A DNA stretch of 5,719 nt from Lachnospiraceae bacterium (GTDB taxonomy: Bacteria; Bacillota; Clostridia; Lachnospirales; Lachnospiraceae): assembly GCA_024694785.1 (NCBI GenBank), contig JAILJL010000088.1:1-5719 (forward strand), in the 5' to 3' direction. Within the stretch, counting starts at the first letter, position 1; every line of letters begins with the position of its first letter. Made by a program: the position numbers and the translations under genes. Below the pieces are notes generated by a model, which was given only the letters and a program-made list of their open reading frames with translations, did no database searches and had not been told where the DNA came from. Below, piece after piece: positions 1-5,719 of the stretch.

Positions 1-258
1 ATATATGGCCAAAAGAACGTCTATCATGACAAAGGAAAAACAGGTGATAAGTGTTAACAATGAGTCGCTCTTAATTCTCCCTTCGCCTGCGTAACTTAAC
101 ATATCACAAATAAGTGCAACTACTTCCGTTGCCAGAAACACCATATAAACCTTGGTTTTCTTAGTCTTCTCCGTTAAACCCAGCCTGACACCCATAAGTA
201 TCAGGACTACAAATACCATGCTGACCACTTCAGCCGTTATTATTACTTCGTTTACCAT
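1..258 (-). CDS. N-terminal part of an unidentified multi-spanning membrane protein (runs off the window)
   Basis: I do not recognise this gene by name. The reading frame opens at ATG 258-256 and stays open for 86 codons to the window edge, so the C-terminus is missing. The start is supported by AGAGGG just upstream, although its spacing to the ATG is only about 3-4 nt. The visible part has three strongly hydrophobic stretches, at about residues 5-27, 37-54 and 68-86. A short basic linker (TEKTKKTK) separates the first two, so this is an integral membrane protein. The gene begins 14 nt after the tyrS stop codon with no terminator between, so it is probably co-transcribed with tyrS. Many Clostridia signalling proteins (histidine kinases, GGDEF proteins) begin with a similar membrane sensor region. 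That is only a guess, because no output domain lies in the window. Confidence 0.7.
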   Translation of the reverse strand, partial: MVNEVIITAEVVSMVFVVLILMGVRLGLTEKTKKTKVYMVFLATEVVALICDMLSYAGEGRIKSDSLLTLITCFSFVMIDVLLAIY

Positions 259-272
259 CGTCCCTCTTTAAA

Positions 273-1493
273 TTATATGGTTACCTTACAGAAACTCTTC
301 TTACCCTTCTTAAGTAAGAATTCTTCGTTAAAAACGCTCTTATCATAGGATTTCTTAATATCATCCACCTTCTCGCCGTTAACGGTTACTCCACCCTGCT
401 CTACTGCACGACGCGCCTCACTTCTGCTTGCGCAAAGTCCTGTAGATACAAGAAGCTGCATTATATCTACGACTCCGTCTCTAAAGTCTTCTTCCTTTAA
501 AGCTATAGCAGGGACGTTACTCATATCTCCGCCGCCTGCGAAAAGTGCTCTTGCTCCGTCTTGCGCTTTTTTCGCTTCTTCCTCACCATGAACCATTGCG
601 GTAAGTTCGAATGCAAGAAGCTCTTTCTTCTCGTTGATTCTTGACGAATCCCACTTCTCGATTTCCTTAATCTCCTCGATTGGGATAAAGGTAAGCATCT
701 TGATACACTTATCTACATCGGCATCGCCGACATTTCTCCAGTACTGATAGAAATCAAACGGTGATGTCTTATTAGGATCGAGCCATACCGCATTACCTGC
801 GGTCTTACCCATCTTCTTGCCCTGTGAATCGGTAAGAAGTGTAATCGTCATACAATGCGCATCCTTACCAAGCTTACGTCTTATAAGCTCTGTTCCGCCA
901 AGCATATTAGACCACTGATCGTCGCCACCAAACTGGAAGTTGCAGTTATGGTGCTGGAACATGTAATAGAAGTCGTATGACTGCATAATCATATAGTTAA
1001 ACTCAAGGAAGCTTAAGCCCTTCTCCATACGCTGCTTGTAGCACTCTGCACGAAGCATGTTGTTAACGGAGAAATGCGGACCAACTTCTCGTAAAAGCTC
1101 TACATAGTTAAGGTTTAATAACCAGTCTGCGTTATTAAGCATGATTGCCTTGTCATCGGAGAAATCAATGAATCTCTCCATCTGACGCTTAAAGCATGCT
1201 GCATTATGATCGATATCTTCGCGGGTCAGCATTTTTCTCATATCAGTACGTCCCGAAGGGTCACCGATCATGGTTGTTCCGCCACCTATTAAGGCGATCG
1301 GCTTATTGCCTGCCTGCTGTAATCTCTTCATAAGGGTAAGCGCCATAAAGTGTCCGGCTGTAAGGCTGTCTGCCGTACAGTCAAAGCCGATATAGAATGT
1401 CGCCTTACCTTCGTTAATAAGGTCGTGAACCTGTTTCTCATCTGTTACCTGCGCGATAAGTCCGCGTGCCTGTAACTCTTCATAAATCTGCAT
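273..1493 (-). CDS. tyrS: Tyrosyl-tRNA synthetase (TyrRS)
   Basis: Cytosolic class I aminoacyl-tRNA synthetase that attaches tyrosine to tRNA-Tyr using ATP. The product is 406 aa, close to the usual 400-420. The catalytic Rossmann domain spans about residues 1-225 and carries GFDCTADSL (36-44), IGDPSG (76-81) and GGDDQW (189-194). The HIGH region reads TAGH at 45-48, so the first His is Thr. The KMSKS loop reads KMGKT (227-231). An anticodon-binding alpha-helical region follows, then a C-terminal S4 RNA-binding domain at about 343-406. The ATG at 1493 is chosen because AGGAGG lies 6 nt upstream and the protein then begins MQIYEELQARG, as in the family. An ATG ten codons earlier (1523) would add the residues MPRFRCRRKK, translated from the leader terminator tail, and is rejected. 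The gene sits behind a T-box leader and is followed after 14 nt by a membrane protein gene. Confidence 0.97.
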   Translation of the reverse strand: MQIYEELQARGLIAQVTDEKQVHDLINEGKATFYIGFDCTADSLTAGHFMALTLMKRLQQAGNKPIALIGGGTTMIGDPSGRTDMRKMLTREDIDHNAACFKRQMERFIDFSDDKAIMLNNADWLLNLNYVELLREVGPHFSVNNMLRAECYKQRMEKGLSFLEFNYMIMQSYDFYYMFQHHNCNFQFGGDDQWSNMLGGTELIRRKLGKDAHCMTITLLTDSQGKKMGKTAGNAVWLDPNKTSPFDFYQYWRNVGDADVDKCIKMLTFIPIEEIKEIEKWDSSRINEKKELLAFELTAMVHGEEEAKKAQDGARALFAGGGDMSNVPAIALKEEDFRDGVVDIMQLLVSTGLCASRSEARRAVEQGGVTVNGEKVDDIKKSYDKSVFNEEFLLKKGKKSFCKVTI

Positions 1494-1499
1494 TTTTTT

Positions 1500-1505
1500 C
1501 CTCCT
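1500..1505 (-). promoter_or_regulatory. Ribosome binding site of tyrS
   Basis: A perfect AGGAGG followed by six A residues and then ATG at 1493. This ideal spacing decides the tyrS start in favour of 1493 over the in-frame ATG at 1523, which lies upstream of the site. Confidence 0.9.
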
Positions 1506-1520
1506 GCATCGAAATCTTGG

Positions 1521-1558
1521 CAAAAGAAAAGTCCTTTTGCCATATTAGACAAAAGGAC
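1521..1558 (-). terminator. T-box intrinsic terminator before tyrS
   Basis: On the minus strand GTCCTTTTG (1558-1550) pairs perfectly with CAAAAGGAC (1539-1531). Two more pairs (U-G and C-G) can extend it to 11 bp with the loop UAAUAU. The stem is followed directly by TTTTCTTTT (1530-1522), a good U-tract. Its 5' arm shares CCTTTT (1556-1551) with the antiterminator, so the two structures exclude each other. This is the termination switch of the T-box. It is also the first clear terminator downstream of the two ABC exporter genes. Confidence 0.93.
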
Positions 1559-1584
1559 GAATTATCTTCGTGTTACCACCTTTT
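1551..1584 (-). promoter_or_regulatory. T-box antiterminator with conserved T-box sequence
   Basis: AAAAGG (1584-1579) pairs with CCTTTT (1556-1551) and ACGAA pairs with TTCGT around the loop GATAA. This leaves the seven-base bulge TGGTAAC (1578-1572) on the 5' side, which is the classical antiterminator shape. The surrounding AGGTGGTAACACG is a close variant of the T-box consensus AGGGTGGNACCGCG. In this family UGGN of the bulge pairs with the NCCA end of uncharged tRNA. Here N is U, which matches the A discriminator base usual in tRNA-Tyr. Pairing stabilises the antiterminator and allows transcription into tyrS. Confidence 0.94.
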
Positions 1585-1691
1585 TTCACATATATCTCGC
1601 GATACATGCCTTAGTGTGTACTTGACACTTCGCTGTAACGGGCGCCCCGTCCAAACCTACACAGTTCCCCTTCGGTTGGCTGCTCCAAGAT

Positions 1692-1694
1692 GTA
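1692..1694 (-). promoter_or_regulatory. T-box specifier codon UAC (Tyr)
   Basis: The minus strand reads GGTGAA-TAC-ATCTTGGAGC, the usual setting of a specifier codon on the 3' side of the Stem I internal loop. UAC pairs with the GUA anticodon of tRNA-Tyr, agreeing with the gene downstream. Confidence 0.9.
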
Positions 1695-1792
1695 TTCACC
1701 GATAGTAAGATTAAGCCTCGCACCACCCGGCTTCTCTCTGGAATCTTAGATTATCAGCTACTTGTTCTTTTCATAGCATTTGACATATTGAG

Positions 1793-1821
1793 ATTATATG
1801 TAATAAATATCTAAAAGTCAA
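1793..1821 (-). promoter_or_regulatory. Sigma-A promoter of the T-box/tyrS unit
   Basis: The -35 box TTGACT (1821-1816) and -10 box TATAAT (1798-1793) are separated by exactly 17 bp, close to the ideal housekeeping promoter. The expected start of transcription is around 1788-1785, about 20 nt before Stem I of the T-box. The -35 box contains the TGA stop codon (1820-1818) of the upstream ABC exporter gene, so the two units abut with no spacer. Confidence 0.9.
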
Positions 1822-3695
1822 GCAGAAAAATGCGTAATATAATGTCTTGCCTGCGCATTCCATAATTCATAATATTTACCTTTTACGTTTTCAAGCAATC
1901 CTTCATGTGTGCCTCTTTCTACTATCGCACCCTTATCAAATACCAATATCTCATCACAGAATCGGCAAGAGGAAAGTCTATGACTTATATAAACTGCCGT
2001 TCTGTCATCCACTATGGTATTAAGATGCGAGTAGATATCTGCCTCCGCAATAGGATCAAGTGCTGCCGTAGGCTCATCAAGGATAAGGAATGGCGCATCC
2101 TTATATAATGCTCTTGCAATTGCAACCTTCTGCTCTTCTCCACCGGACAGATTTACTCCTTCCTTTATATATTCCGAATACAGTAAAGTCTCTATTCCAT
2201 TTGGCATCGTTGCAAGCCGCTCCGTAAATCCAACGTCCTCTAACACTTTCATCACTCGCTTGGCGTCGTAGTCTTTATTTCCCGCAATGTTATCTGCAAG
2301 AGGCTGGGACAACAGCTCAAAATCCTGAAATACCACCGAGAAAATGTCCATATAATCCTTATAATCATATTTCTTAATGTCTATTCCATTAAGGAGAATC
2401 TCGCCTTCCTGCGGATCGTATAACCTACAAAGAAGCTTAATAAATGTTGTCTTACCGGAACCATTCTCGCCGACAACCGCAAGGCGCTTTCCAACCTTAA
2501 ACTTAATGCTTACATGTCTTAACGCCCAAGCGTCGGTTCCCGGATACTTAAAGGATACATCCTTAAACTCAACATCATAATTACGATCTGCTCGCTTCTC
2601 GGTTGTAAGAGAACCCTTATACATGCGATTCGGCATATCAAGATACATAAAACAATTCTCAAGGAATGGCACATTATTCTTAATATTTGAGATGCTTCCT
2701 ATAAGGTCCGTCATATATAAAGAAAACTGCGTCGCCGCACCCACATATCTTGTTATTGAACCGATTCCGAATGCTCCGGCTATAGCTTTAAGGCAAGTAA
2801 ATAAGTATACTCCCCCGGTGAGTACCGCGGAACATGCTTTCGCCACGCTTGCACAGACACCTCCACGTCCTCTGGCAAGTTTTGCCAACGGACCATTTAT
2901 CGTAAACGCATTCTCTTTAAGAAAATAATAATTCATTATCCGACCTTGCTCATACATTCTTATATCAACGTCTCTCTTTGCACTGTTAAAGAAACCAAAA
3001 TAACTGTATATTCTATTGCCAAGGGTCGCCTCTTCGGCCGAATTTGCGTAGCACTTATAGACATATCCGGCAAGCTTACCGGCAATCAGGCTCAATCCTA
3101 TCAAAAATCCGAAGAAGAGCAACATAAATATCGGATTATTAAGAAACTGTAATTTTTGATTGGTTGCAGGAACTTTAATAAAGAATAAGCTTGCCGTTAA
3201 CGCCAATGCTCCGATTATTCCCGTTACCGACCGAGTCAATCCCAAGAACACTCGCATTACGCATTCAAAGCCCCATCCTGCCCAGTTCTCTGCTTGCTGT
3301 ATCTTTGATCTTAGATCAAATGTCTCCTGATCGGAGATATCCTGATAATCCATTTCAAATGCTTTATCAACGAATAGCTTCCTATAGTTAACTTGAAAAA
3401 CTTCATACTCTTTATTTCTCACATGACGAAGTATCGCACTGATTAAAGACAAACCACCGCTTACGCCAACCGTAAGTATTACAAACTTCCATAGATACTC
3501 CGGTCTTCTGTAAAAAGAAAGTTCATTAAGTATCAATGCAGAAAGATATATAACAACATACGGCGTCAATGCACTTATTGCATTAGCCAGAAAGATTGTC
3601 GGATAAAGTCTCCTTTCAAGGGTATGACTAACTCTAACTGCTCTTAAAAACAATTTAAATCCTTCGTATAGCGATTTTTCTTTCTTGTCTTCCAC
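1818..3695 (-). CDS. ABC exporter half-transporter, second subunit (TMD-NBD)
   Basis: Inner-membrane ABC exporter subunit that uses ATP to drive export of an unknown substrate. With the GTG start it is 625 aa. Six membrane segments are predicted at about 32-56, 70-90, 150-172, 186-208, 282-308 and 318-335. The nucleotide-binding domain begins near 375: A-loop Tyr384, Walker A GENGSGKT (409-416), Q-loop Gln457, signature LSGGE (516-520), Walker B with Asp540 and catalytic Glu541, D-loop AALDP and H-loop His572. All ATPase residues are present. There is no C39 peptidase domain. The GTG at 3695 is preferred because GAGGGGAGGGA precedes it and the gene then starts 1 nt after the preceding stop. 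An in-frame ATG at 3752 with GGAG only 3 nt away would add 19 residues and overlap the previous gene by 56 nt. Its neighbour is a paralogue, so the two probably form a heterodimer of the BmrC/BmrD or LmrC/LmrD type. Confidence 0.93.
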   Translation of the reverse strand: MEDKKEKSLYEGFKLFLRAVRVSHTLERRLYPTIFLANAISALTPYVVIYLSALILNELSFYRRPEYLWKFVILTVGVSGGLSLISAILRHVRNKEYEVFQVNYRKLFVDKAFEMDYQDISDQETFDLRSKIQQAENWAGWGFECVMRVFLGLTRSVTGIIGALALTASLFFIKVPATNQKLQFLNNPIFMLLFFGFLIGLSLIAGKLAGYVYKCYANSAEEATLGNRIYSYFGFFNSAKRDVDIRMYEQGRIMNYYFLKENAFTINGPLAKLARGRGGVCASVAKACSAVLTGGVYLFTCLKAIAGAFGIGSITRYVGAATQFSLYMTDLIGSISNIKNNVPFLENCFMYLDMPNRMYKGSLTTEKRADRNYDVEFKDVSFKYPGTDAWALRHVSIKFKVGKRLAVVGENGSGKTTFIKLLCRLYDPQEGEILLNGIDIKKYDYKDYMDIFSVVFQDFELLSQPLADNIAGNKDYDAKRVMKVLEDVGFTERLATMPNGIETLLYSEYIKEGVNLSGGEEQKVAIARALYKDAPFLILDEPTAALDPIAEADIYSHLNTIVDDRTAVYISHRLSSCRFCDEILVFDKGAIVERGTHEGLLENVKGKYYELWNAQARHYITHFSA

Positions 3696-3696
3696 G

Positions 3697-5514
3697 TTAG
3701 AAGTCCCTCCCCTCTCTATAATATCTGCTCTGAACCTCGAATAATTCCGCATACGCTCCTTTAAGCTTCATTAACTCATCATGCGTTCCTTCTTCCTTAA
3801 TTCCCCCATCAGCTATAAAGATTATTCGATCGCAGAACCTCGTCGATGCCAGTCGATGCGATACAAACACCGAAGACTTTCCCTTAGTCATTTCATTATA
3901 TTTTAAATAGATATCGTTTTCCGCAATCGGATCTAACGCCGCCGTAGGCTCATCCAATACAAGGAGCGGTGCATCTTTATATAACGCTCTCGCAAGTAAA
4001 AGTCTTTGATTCTGTCCGCCTGAAAGCTCTACTCCGTCGTCCCAGACTTCATGTCCAAGCTTTGTATCAATTCCGGCACTTAATTCCCCAATCTTCTCTG
4101 TAAGACCCGCAAGTCCAAGTACCTTACCGACCCTTTCAACATCTATTTCGTCTATCACCTGTGCTACATTCTCAGCAACAGATACGTCCATAACTTCAGA
4201 GGTCTGGAAAACCGTTGAAAAAAGCTTATAGTATTCCTGTCTATTGAATTCCCTTATATCAATGTCATTAAGTAGTACACTTCCTTCTGTCGGATCAAAT
4301 AGTCCGCAAATAAGCTTAATAAGTGTCGTTTTACCTGCTCCGTTAAGACCTACAACCGCGAGCTTTTCCCCCGGTCTTATTGTAAGATTAAGATTCTTAA
4401 TGGTATAATCTTCCGCTTCGTCATATTTAAAGCTTACATCTTTAAGCTTAATCTCATACCCGGTAGCATTTTCCGGTATCGGAATGCCACCTTCGAACTT
4501 GAATGGCTCAGGATAATCGAGAAATTCTCTTACCGAATTAATATCAAGGCTTTCCTTATATGCCGTTGAAAACTCCTGAAGAATACCGGTTATCCATGCA
4601 GTAAAACCACTAACGGCGGTAAAATACAGCAAAAATTCCGGAACTCCCATTCTGCCTTTTATAACCATATTGATAAGATACACATATGCTATGGCATTTC
4701 TTAAGATGCTTAAAAGACAATCCACAATACTGCCTATCATCTTATATACTTCAGATTTACCGATAAATGCCGCATAAGATTTAACAAGCCCTGCATATAT
4801 ATCTTTTATCCAGGAAGACAATCCGAATATTCTTACATCCTTGGCAAACTTAATATCGTATCCCATTCCGCTTATATACCACATCTTCTTAAACAGATCC
4901 GATTCCTCTTCTCTATGGTTATATCTCCACTCATCTGTCTTACGAGAAACCATAAATCCTATAATCGACGTTACGATAACAACCGCTATAAGAAGAATGT
5001 TAATATTCGACAAGAGTACAAGGTATACGGCAAATCCGATTGAATTGGTAAGTATGTAATTCATAGTCGTATATATATGCTCTGTCGCCTTTTGATTGCT
5101 CATAGTTGCATCTTGCGCTTTACTCTTTAATTCTTTAAACGGAGTCTTAAACGTATTGATATACGATGTTGTATTCACTTTATTGTTAATACGTGCAATA
5201 ATTGCACTTCGTGCGGAGATTCTTCCGTATAGGCATCCTTCTTCAAAATATCCCTTTAATGCCTTTAATACAAAAAGCGTGCTCGCAAATACAGCTATGG
5301 TTATTATCAACTCCGATATCGGAACCTTTTTCTCCACCTTCGCTAAGATATAAGGCGCAATATACAATTCCGTGAGATTTAAAGCCACTGACAAAGCCGA
5401 TATGACAAGCGTATATATCATTATGCTTTTCGACACCTTGTTCGCATTCGATACCATGAAGCCAAGGTTATTCAACAACCCGTATTTCGGTTTCGTCTTA
5501 TTCTCGTTTCTCAT
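3697..5514 (-). CDS. ABC exporter half-transporter, first subunit (TMD-NBD)
   Basis: Inner-membrane ABC exporter subunit of 605 aa with ordinary half-transporter architecture. Six hydrophobic segments are visible at about 30-58, 68-86, 151-168, 170-190, 262-284 and 292-312. The nucleotide-binding domain starts near 355: A-loop Tyr364, Walker A GLNGAGKT (389-396), Q-loop Gln437, signature LSGGQ (497-501), Walker B with Asp521 and catalytic Glu522, D-loop AALDP and H-loop His553. The ATG at 5514 has AAGGAGG 9 nt upstream. The C-terminus (YAELFEVQSRYY) resembles that of the partner (YYELWNAQARHY), which suggests an old duplication. It lacks a peptidase domain, so a leader-cleaving bacteriocin exporter of the ComA type is unlikely. 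Drug, lipid or peptide export all remain possible. A probable sensor kinase gene ends 95 nt upstream on the same strand. Confidence 0.94.
   Translation of the reverse strand: MRNENKTKPKYGLLNNLGFMVSNANKVSKSIMIYTLVISALSVALNLTELYIAPYILAKVEKKVPISELIITIAVFASTLFVLKALKGYFEEGCLYGRISARSAIIARINNKVNTTSYINTFKTPFKELKSKAQDATMSNQKATEHIYTTMNYILTNSIGFAVYLVLLSNINILLIAVVIVTSIIGFMVSRKTDEWRYNHREEESDLFKKMWYISGMGYDIKFAKDVRIFGLSSWIKDIYAGLVKSYAAFIGKSEVYKMIGSIVDCLLSILRNAIAYVYLINMVIKGRMGVPEFLLYFTAVSGFTAWITGILQEFSTAYKESLDINSVREFLDYPEPFKFEGGIPIPENATGYEIKLKDVSFKYDEAEDYTIKNLNLTIRPGEKLAVVGLNGAGKTTLIKLICGLFDPTEGSVLLNDIDIREFNRQEYYKLFSTVFQTSEVMDVSVAENVAQVIDEIDVERVGKVLGLAGLTEKIGELSAGIDTKLGHEVWDDGVELSGGQNQRLLLARALYKDAPLLVLDEPTAALDPIAENDIYLKYNEMTKGKSSVFVSHRLASTRFCDRIIFIADGGIKEEGTHDELMKLKGAYAELFEVQSRYYREGRDF
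3704..3714 (-). promoter_or_regulatory. Ribosome binding site of the second ABC subunit, inside the first gene
   Basis: GAGGGGAGGGA lies within the last codons of the first subunit (encoding ...REGRDF) and is followed by CTTCTAAC and then GTG at 3695. It supports the GTG start and implies that translation of the two subunits is coupled, with ribosomes ending at TAA (3699-3697) next to the new start. Confidence 0.65.
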
Positions 5515-5520
5515 TTCCTG

Positions 5521-5530
5521 CCCCCTCCTT
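5521..5530 (-). promoter_or_regulatory. Ribosome binding site of the first ABC subunit
   Basis: AAGGAGGGGG on the minus strand, with the AGGAGG core at 5529-5524, lies 9 nt upstream of ATG 5514. It fixes the start of the first exporter subunit; no competing start with a comparable site was seen. Confidence 0.85.
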
Positions 5531-5548
5531 ACGAGTGTAAGTATAACA

Positions 5549-5587
5549 AAGCGATTCGTCTTTTATTATTTTGGGGACGAATCGCTT
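5549..5587 (-). terminator. Perfect 12-bp inverted repeat between kinase and exporter genes (possible terminator)
   Basis: AAGCGATTCGTC (5549-5560) and GACGAATCGCTT (5576-5587) are perfect inverted copies around a 15-nt AT-rich centre. On the minus strand the hairpin begins 22 nt after the kinase stop codon and is followed by TGTTATACTT, only a moderate U-tract. It may be the terminator of the kinase gene or a partial attenuator in front of the exporters. A dyad of this length could also be a protein-binding operator. The sequence does not decide between these. Confidence 0.5.
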
Positions 5588-5609
5588 AATTTCGTTGATG
5601 AATTGTAAT

Positions 5610-5719
5610 TTACTTCTGCGGAAGAAGTATCTCCGTAGTAAAAGCTCCGTCCTCAGAGTTACGACTTAAGTATCCTCCGAGGCGCTCTATAATATTATCT
5701 ATTCTAATTAACCCAAGGC
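5610..5719 (-). CDS. C-terminal end of a probable GHKL sensor histidine kinase (partial)
   Basis: Only the last 35 codons and the TAA stop (5612-5610) are in the window; the rest lies beyond the right edge. The fragment starts LGLIRIDNIIERLGG and ends TTEILLPQK. Such an ending (a Gly-x-Gly-Leu box, an amphipathic helix ending in a Gly pair, then a short acidic turn and a beta strand ending in LP) is typical of the ATP-binding domain of GHKL histidine kinases, particularly the AgrC/LytS-like group. The two bases at the window edge (GC) fit a further Gly codon, which would complete GLGL. It is on the same strand as the ABC exporters and 95 nt upstream, a layout often seen when a two-component system controls an exporter. 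The family call rests on a short segment and is tentative. Confidence 0.6.
   Translation of the reverse strand, partial: LGLIRIDNIIERLGGYLSRNSEDGAFTTEILLPQK

Larger units (their letters stand above)
1521..1786 (-). promoter_or_regulatory. Tyrosine T-box riboswitch leader of tyrS
   Basis: This leader fills the 324-bp stretch between the exporter stop and tyrS. Stem I can be traced as CAAG/CTTG (1764-1761 with 1689-1686), CTGATA/TATCGG (1757-1752 with 1704-1699), AGATT/AATCT and AAGCC/GGCTT. The apical loop GGGTGGTGCGA lies at 1728-1718, with an AGAGAG bulge on the 5' side. The specifier loop holds AGTA on the 5' side and GAATACATC on the 3' side; TAC at 1694-1692 is the specifier and reads tyrosine. 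A GC-rich middle region (about 1680-1625) may form Stem II and IIA/B. Stem III (1608-1589) is CATGTATC-GCGA-GATATATG. The antiterminator and terminator complete the element. Uncharged tRNA-Tyr is expected to bind and switch tyrS on. The 5' end at about 1786 is inferred from the promoter position. Confidence 0.95.

Noticed and set aside
1494..1523. N-terminal extension of TyrRS to the ATG at 1523 (MPRFRCRRKK)
   Set aside because: These codons lie in the terminator tail and ribosome binding site of the leader. The ATG at 1493 has a perfect AGGAGG at 6 nt and gives the usual family N-terminus.
1466..1705. 79-codon plus-strand open frame across the T-box
   Set aside because: It is antisense to a fully explained RNA leader and the tyrS start, and its product has no recognisable features.
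1905..3391. Several plus-strand open frames of 66-101 codons inside the second ABC gene
   Set aside because: They are antisense shadows of a gene with complete, conserved motifs; none has a convincing domain or is needed to explain the region.
5540..5545. TATACT as the -10 box of an exporter promoter
   Set aside because: The expected -35 position (5568-5563) reads TAATAA on the minus strand, far from TTGACA, so a housekeeping promoter cannot be claimed. An activator-dependent promoter is still possible.
4841..5608. Plus-strand open frames of 72-85 codons over the first ABC gene and the gap upstream
   Set aside because: They are shadows of the exporter coding sequence. The one crossing the gap also runs through the inverted repeat and has no family resemblance.
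5515..5609. LytTR-type direct repeats or a short peptide gene in the gap
   Set aside because: I found no pair of repeats resembling known LytTR sites at helical spacing and no short frame with its own ribosome binding site.
1..5719. CRISPR array, insertion sequence, tRNA or rRNA gene, or phage genes
   Set aside because: No regularly spaced direct repeats, transposase motifs, structural RNA sequences or phage-like proteins were seen on either strand.

Overview
The window reads as a Firmicutes genome fragment, most likely class Clostridia and plausibly Lachnospiraceae. The evidence is a clostridial-style TyrRS, a tRNA-sensing T-box leader, strong AGGAGG ribosome binding sites, and moderate-to-low GC with many ATA/CTT/AAG codons. 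The organism cannot be named from the sequence alone. Every real gene lies on the minus strand, so transcription runs from high to low coordinates.

In transcription order: (1) 5719-5610, the last 35 codons of a probable GHKL-type (AgrC/LytS-like) sensor histidine kinase. (2) 5609-5515, a 95-bp gap with a perfect 12-bp inverted repeat and the ribosome binding site of the next gene. (3) 5514-3697 and 3695-1818, two paralogous ABC exporter half-transporters. Each has six predicted membrane segments followed by a complete nucleotide-binding domain. They are joined by a TAA-C-GTG junction and probably form a heterodimer. (4) 1821-1494, a consensus sigma-A promoter and a complete tyrosine T-box leader: Stem I with a UAC specifier, Stem III, antiterminator and terminator. 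(5) 1493-273, tyrS, tyrosyl-tRNA synthetase. (6) 258-1, the first 86 codons of a multi-spanning membrane protein that starts 14 nt after tyrS and runs off the window.

Two transcription units are likely. The exporter pair (perhaps with the kinase upstream) may be an export or drug/peptide-resistance system under two-component control. Neither exporter has a C39 peptidase domain and the substrate is unknown. The tyrS unit is controlled by tRNA-Tyr charging: uncharged tRNA-Tyr should read UAC, stabilise the antiterminator and allow transcription into tyrS and the membrane gene.

Nothing here is a clearly new system. The less ordinary points are the units' arrangement (the exporter stop codon lies inside the tyrS -35 box, and the T-box terminator is the first terminator after the exporters), a membrane gene apparently under T-box control, a His-to-Thr change in the TyrRS HIGH motif, and the perfect inverted repeat ahead of the exporters.
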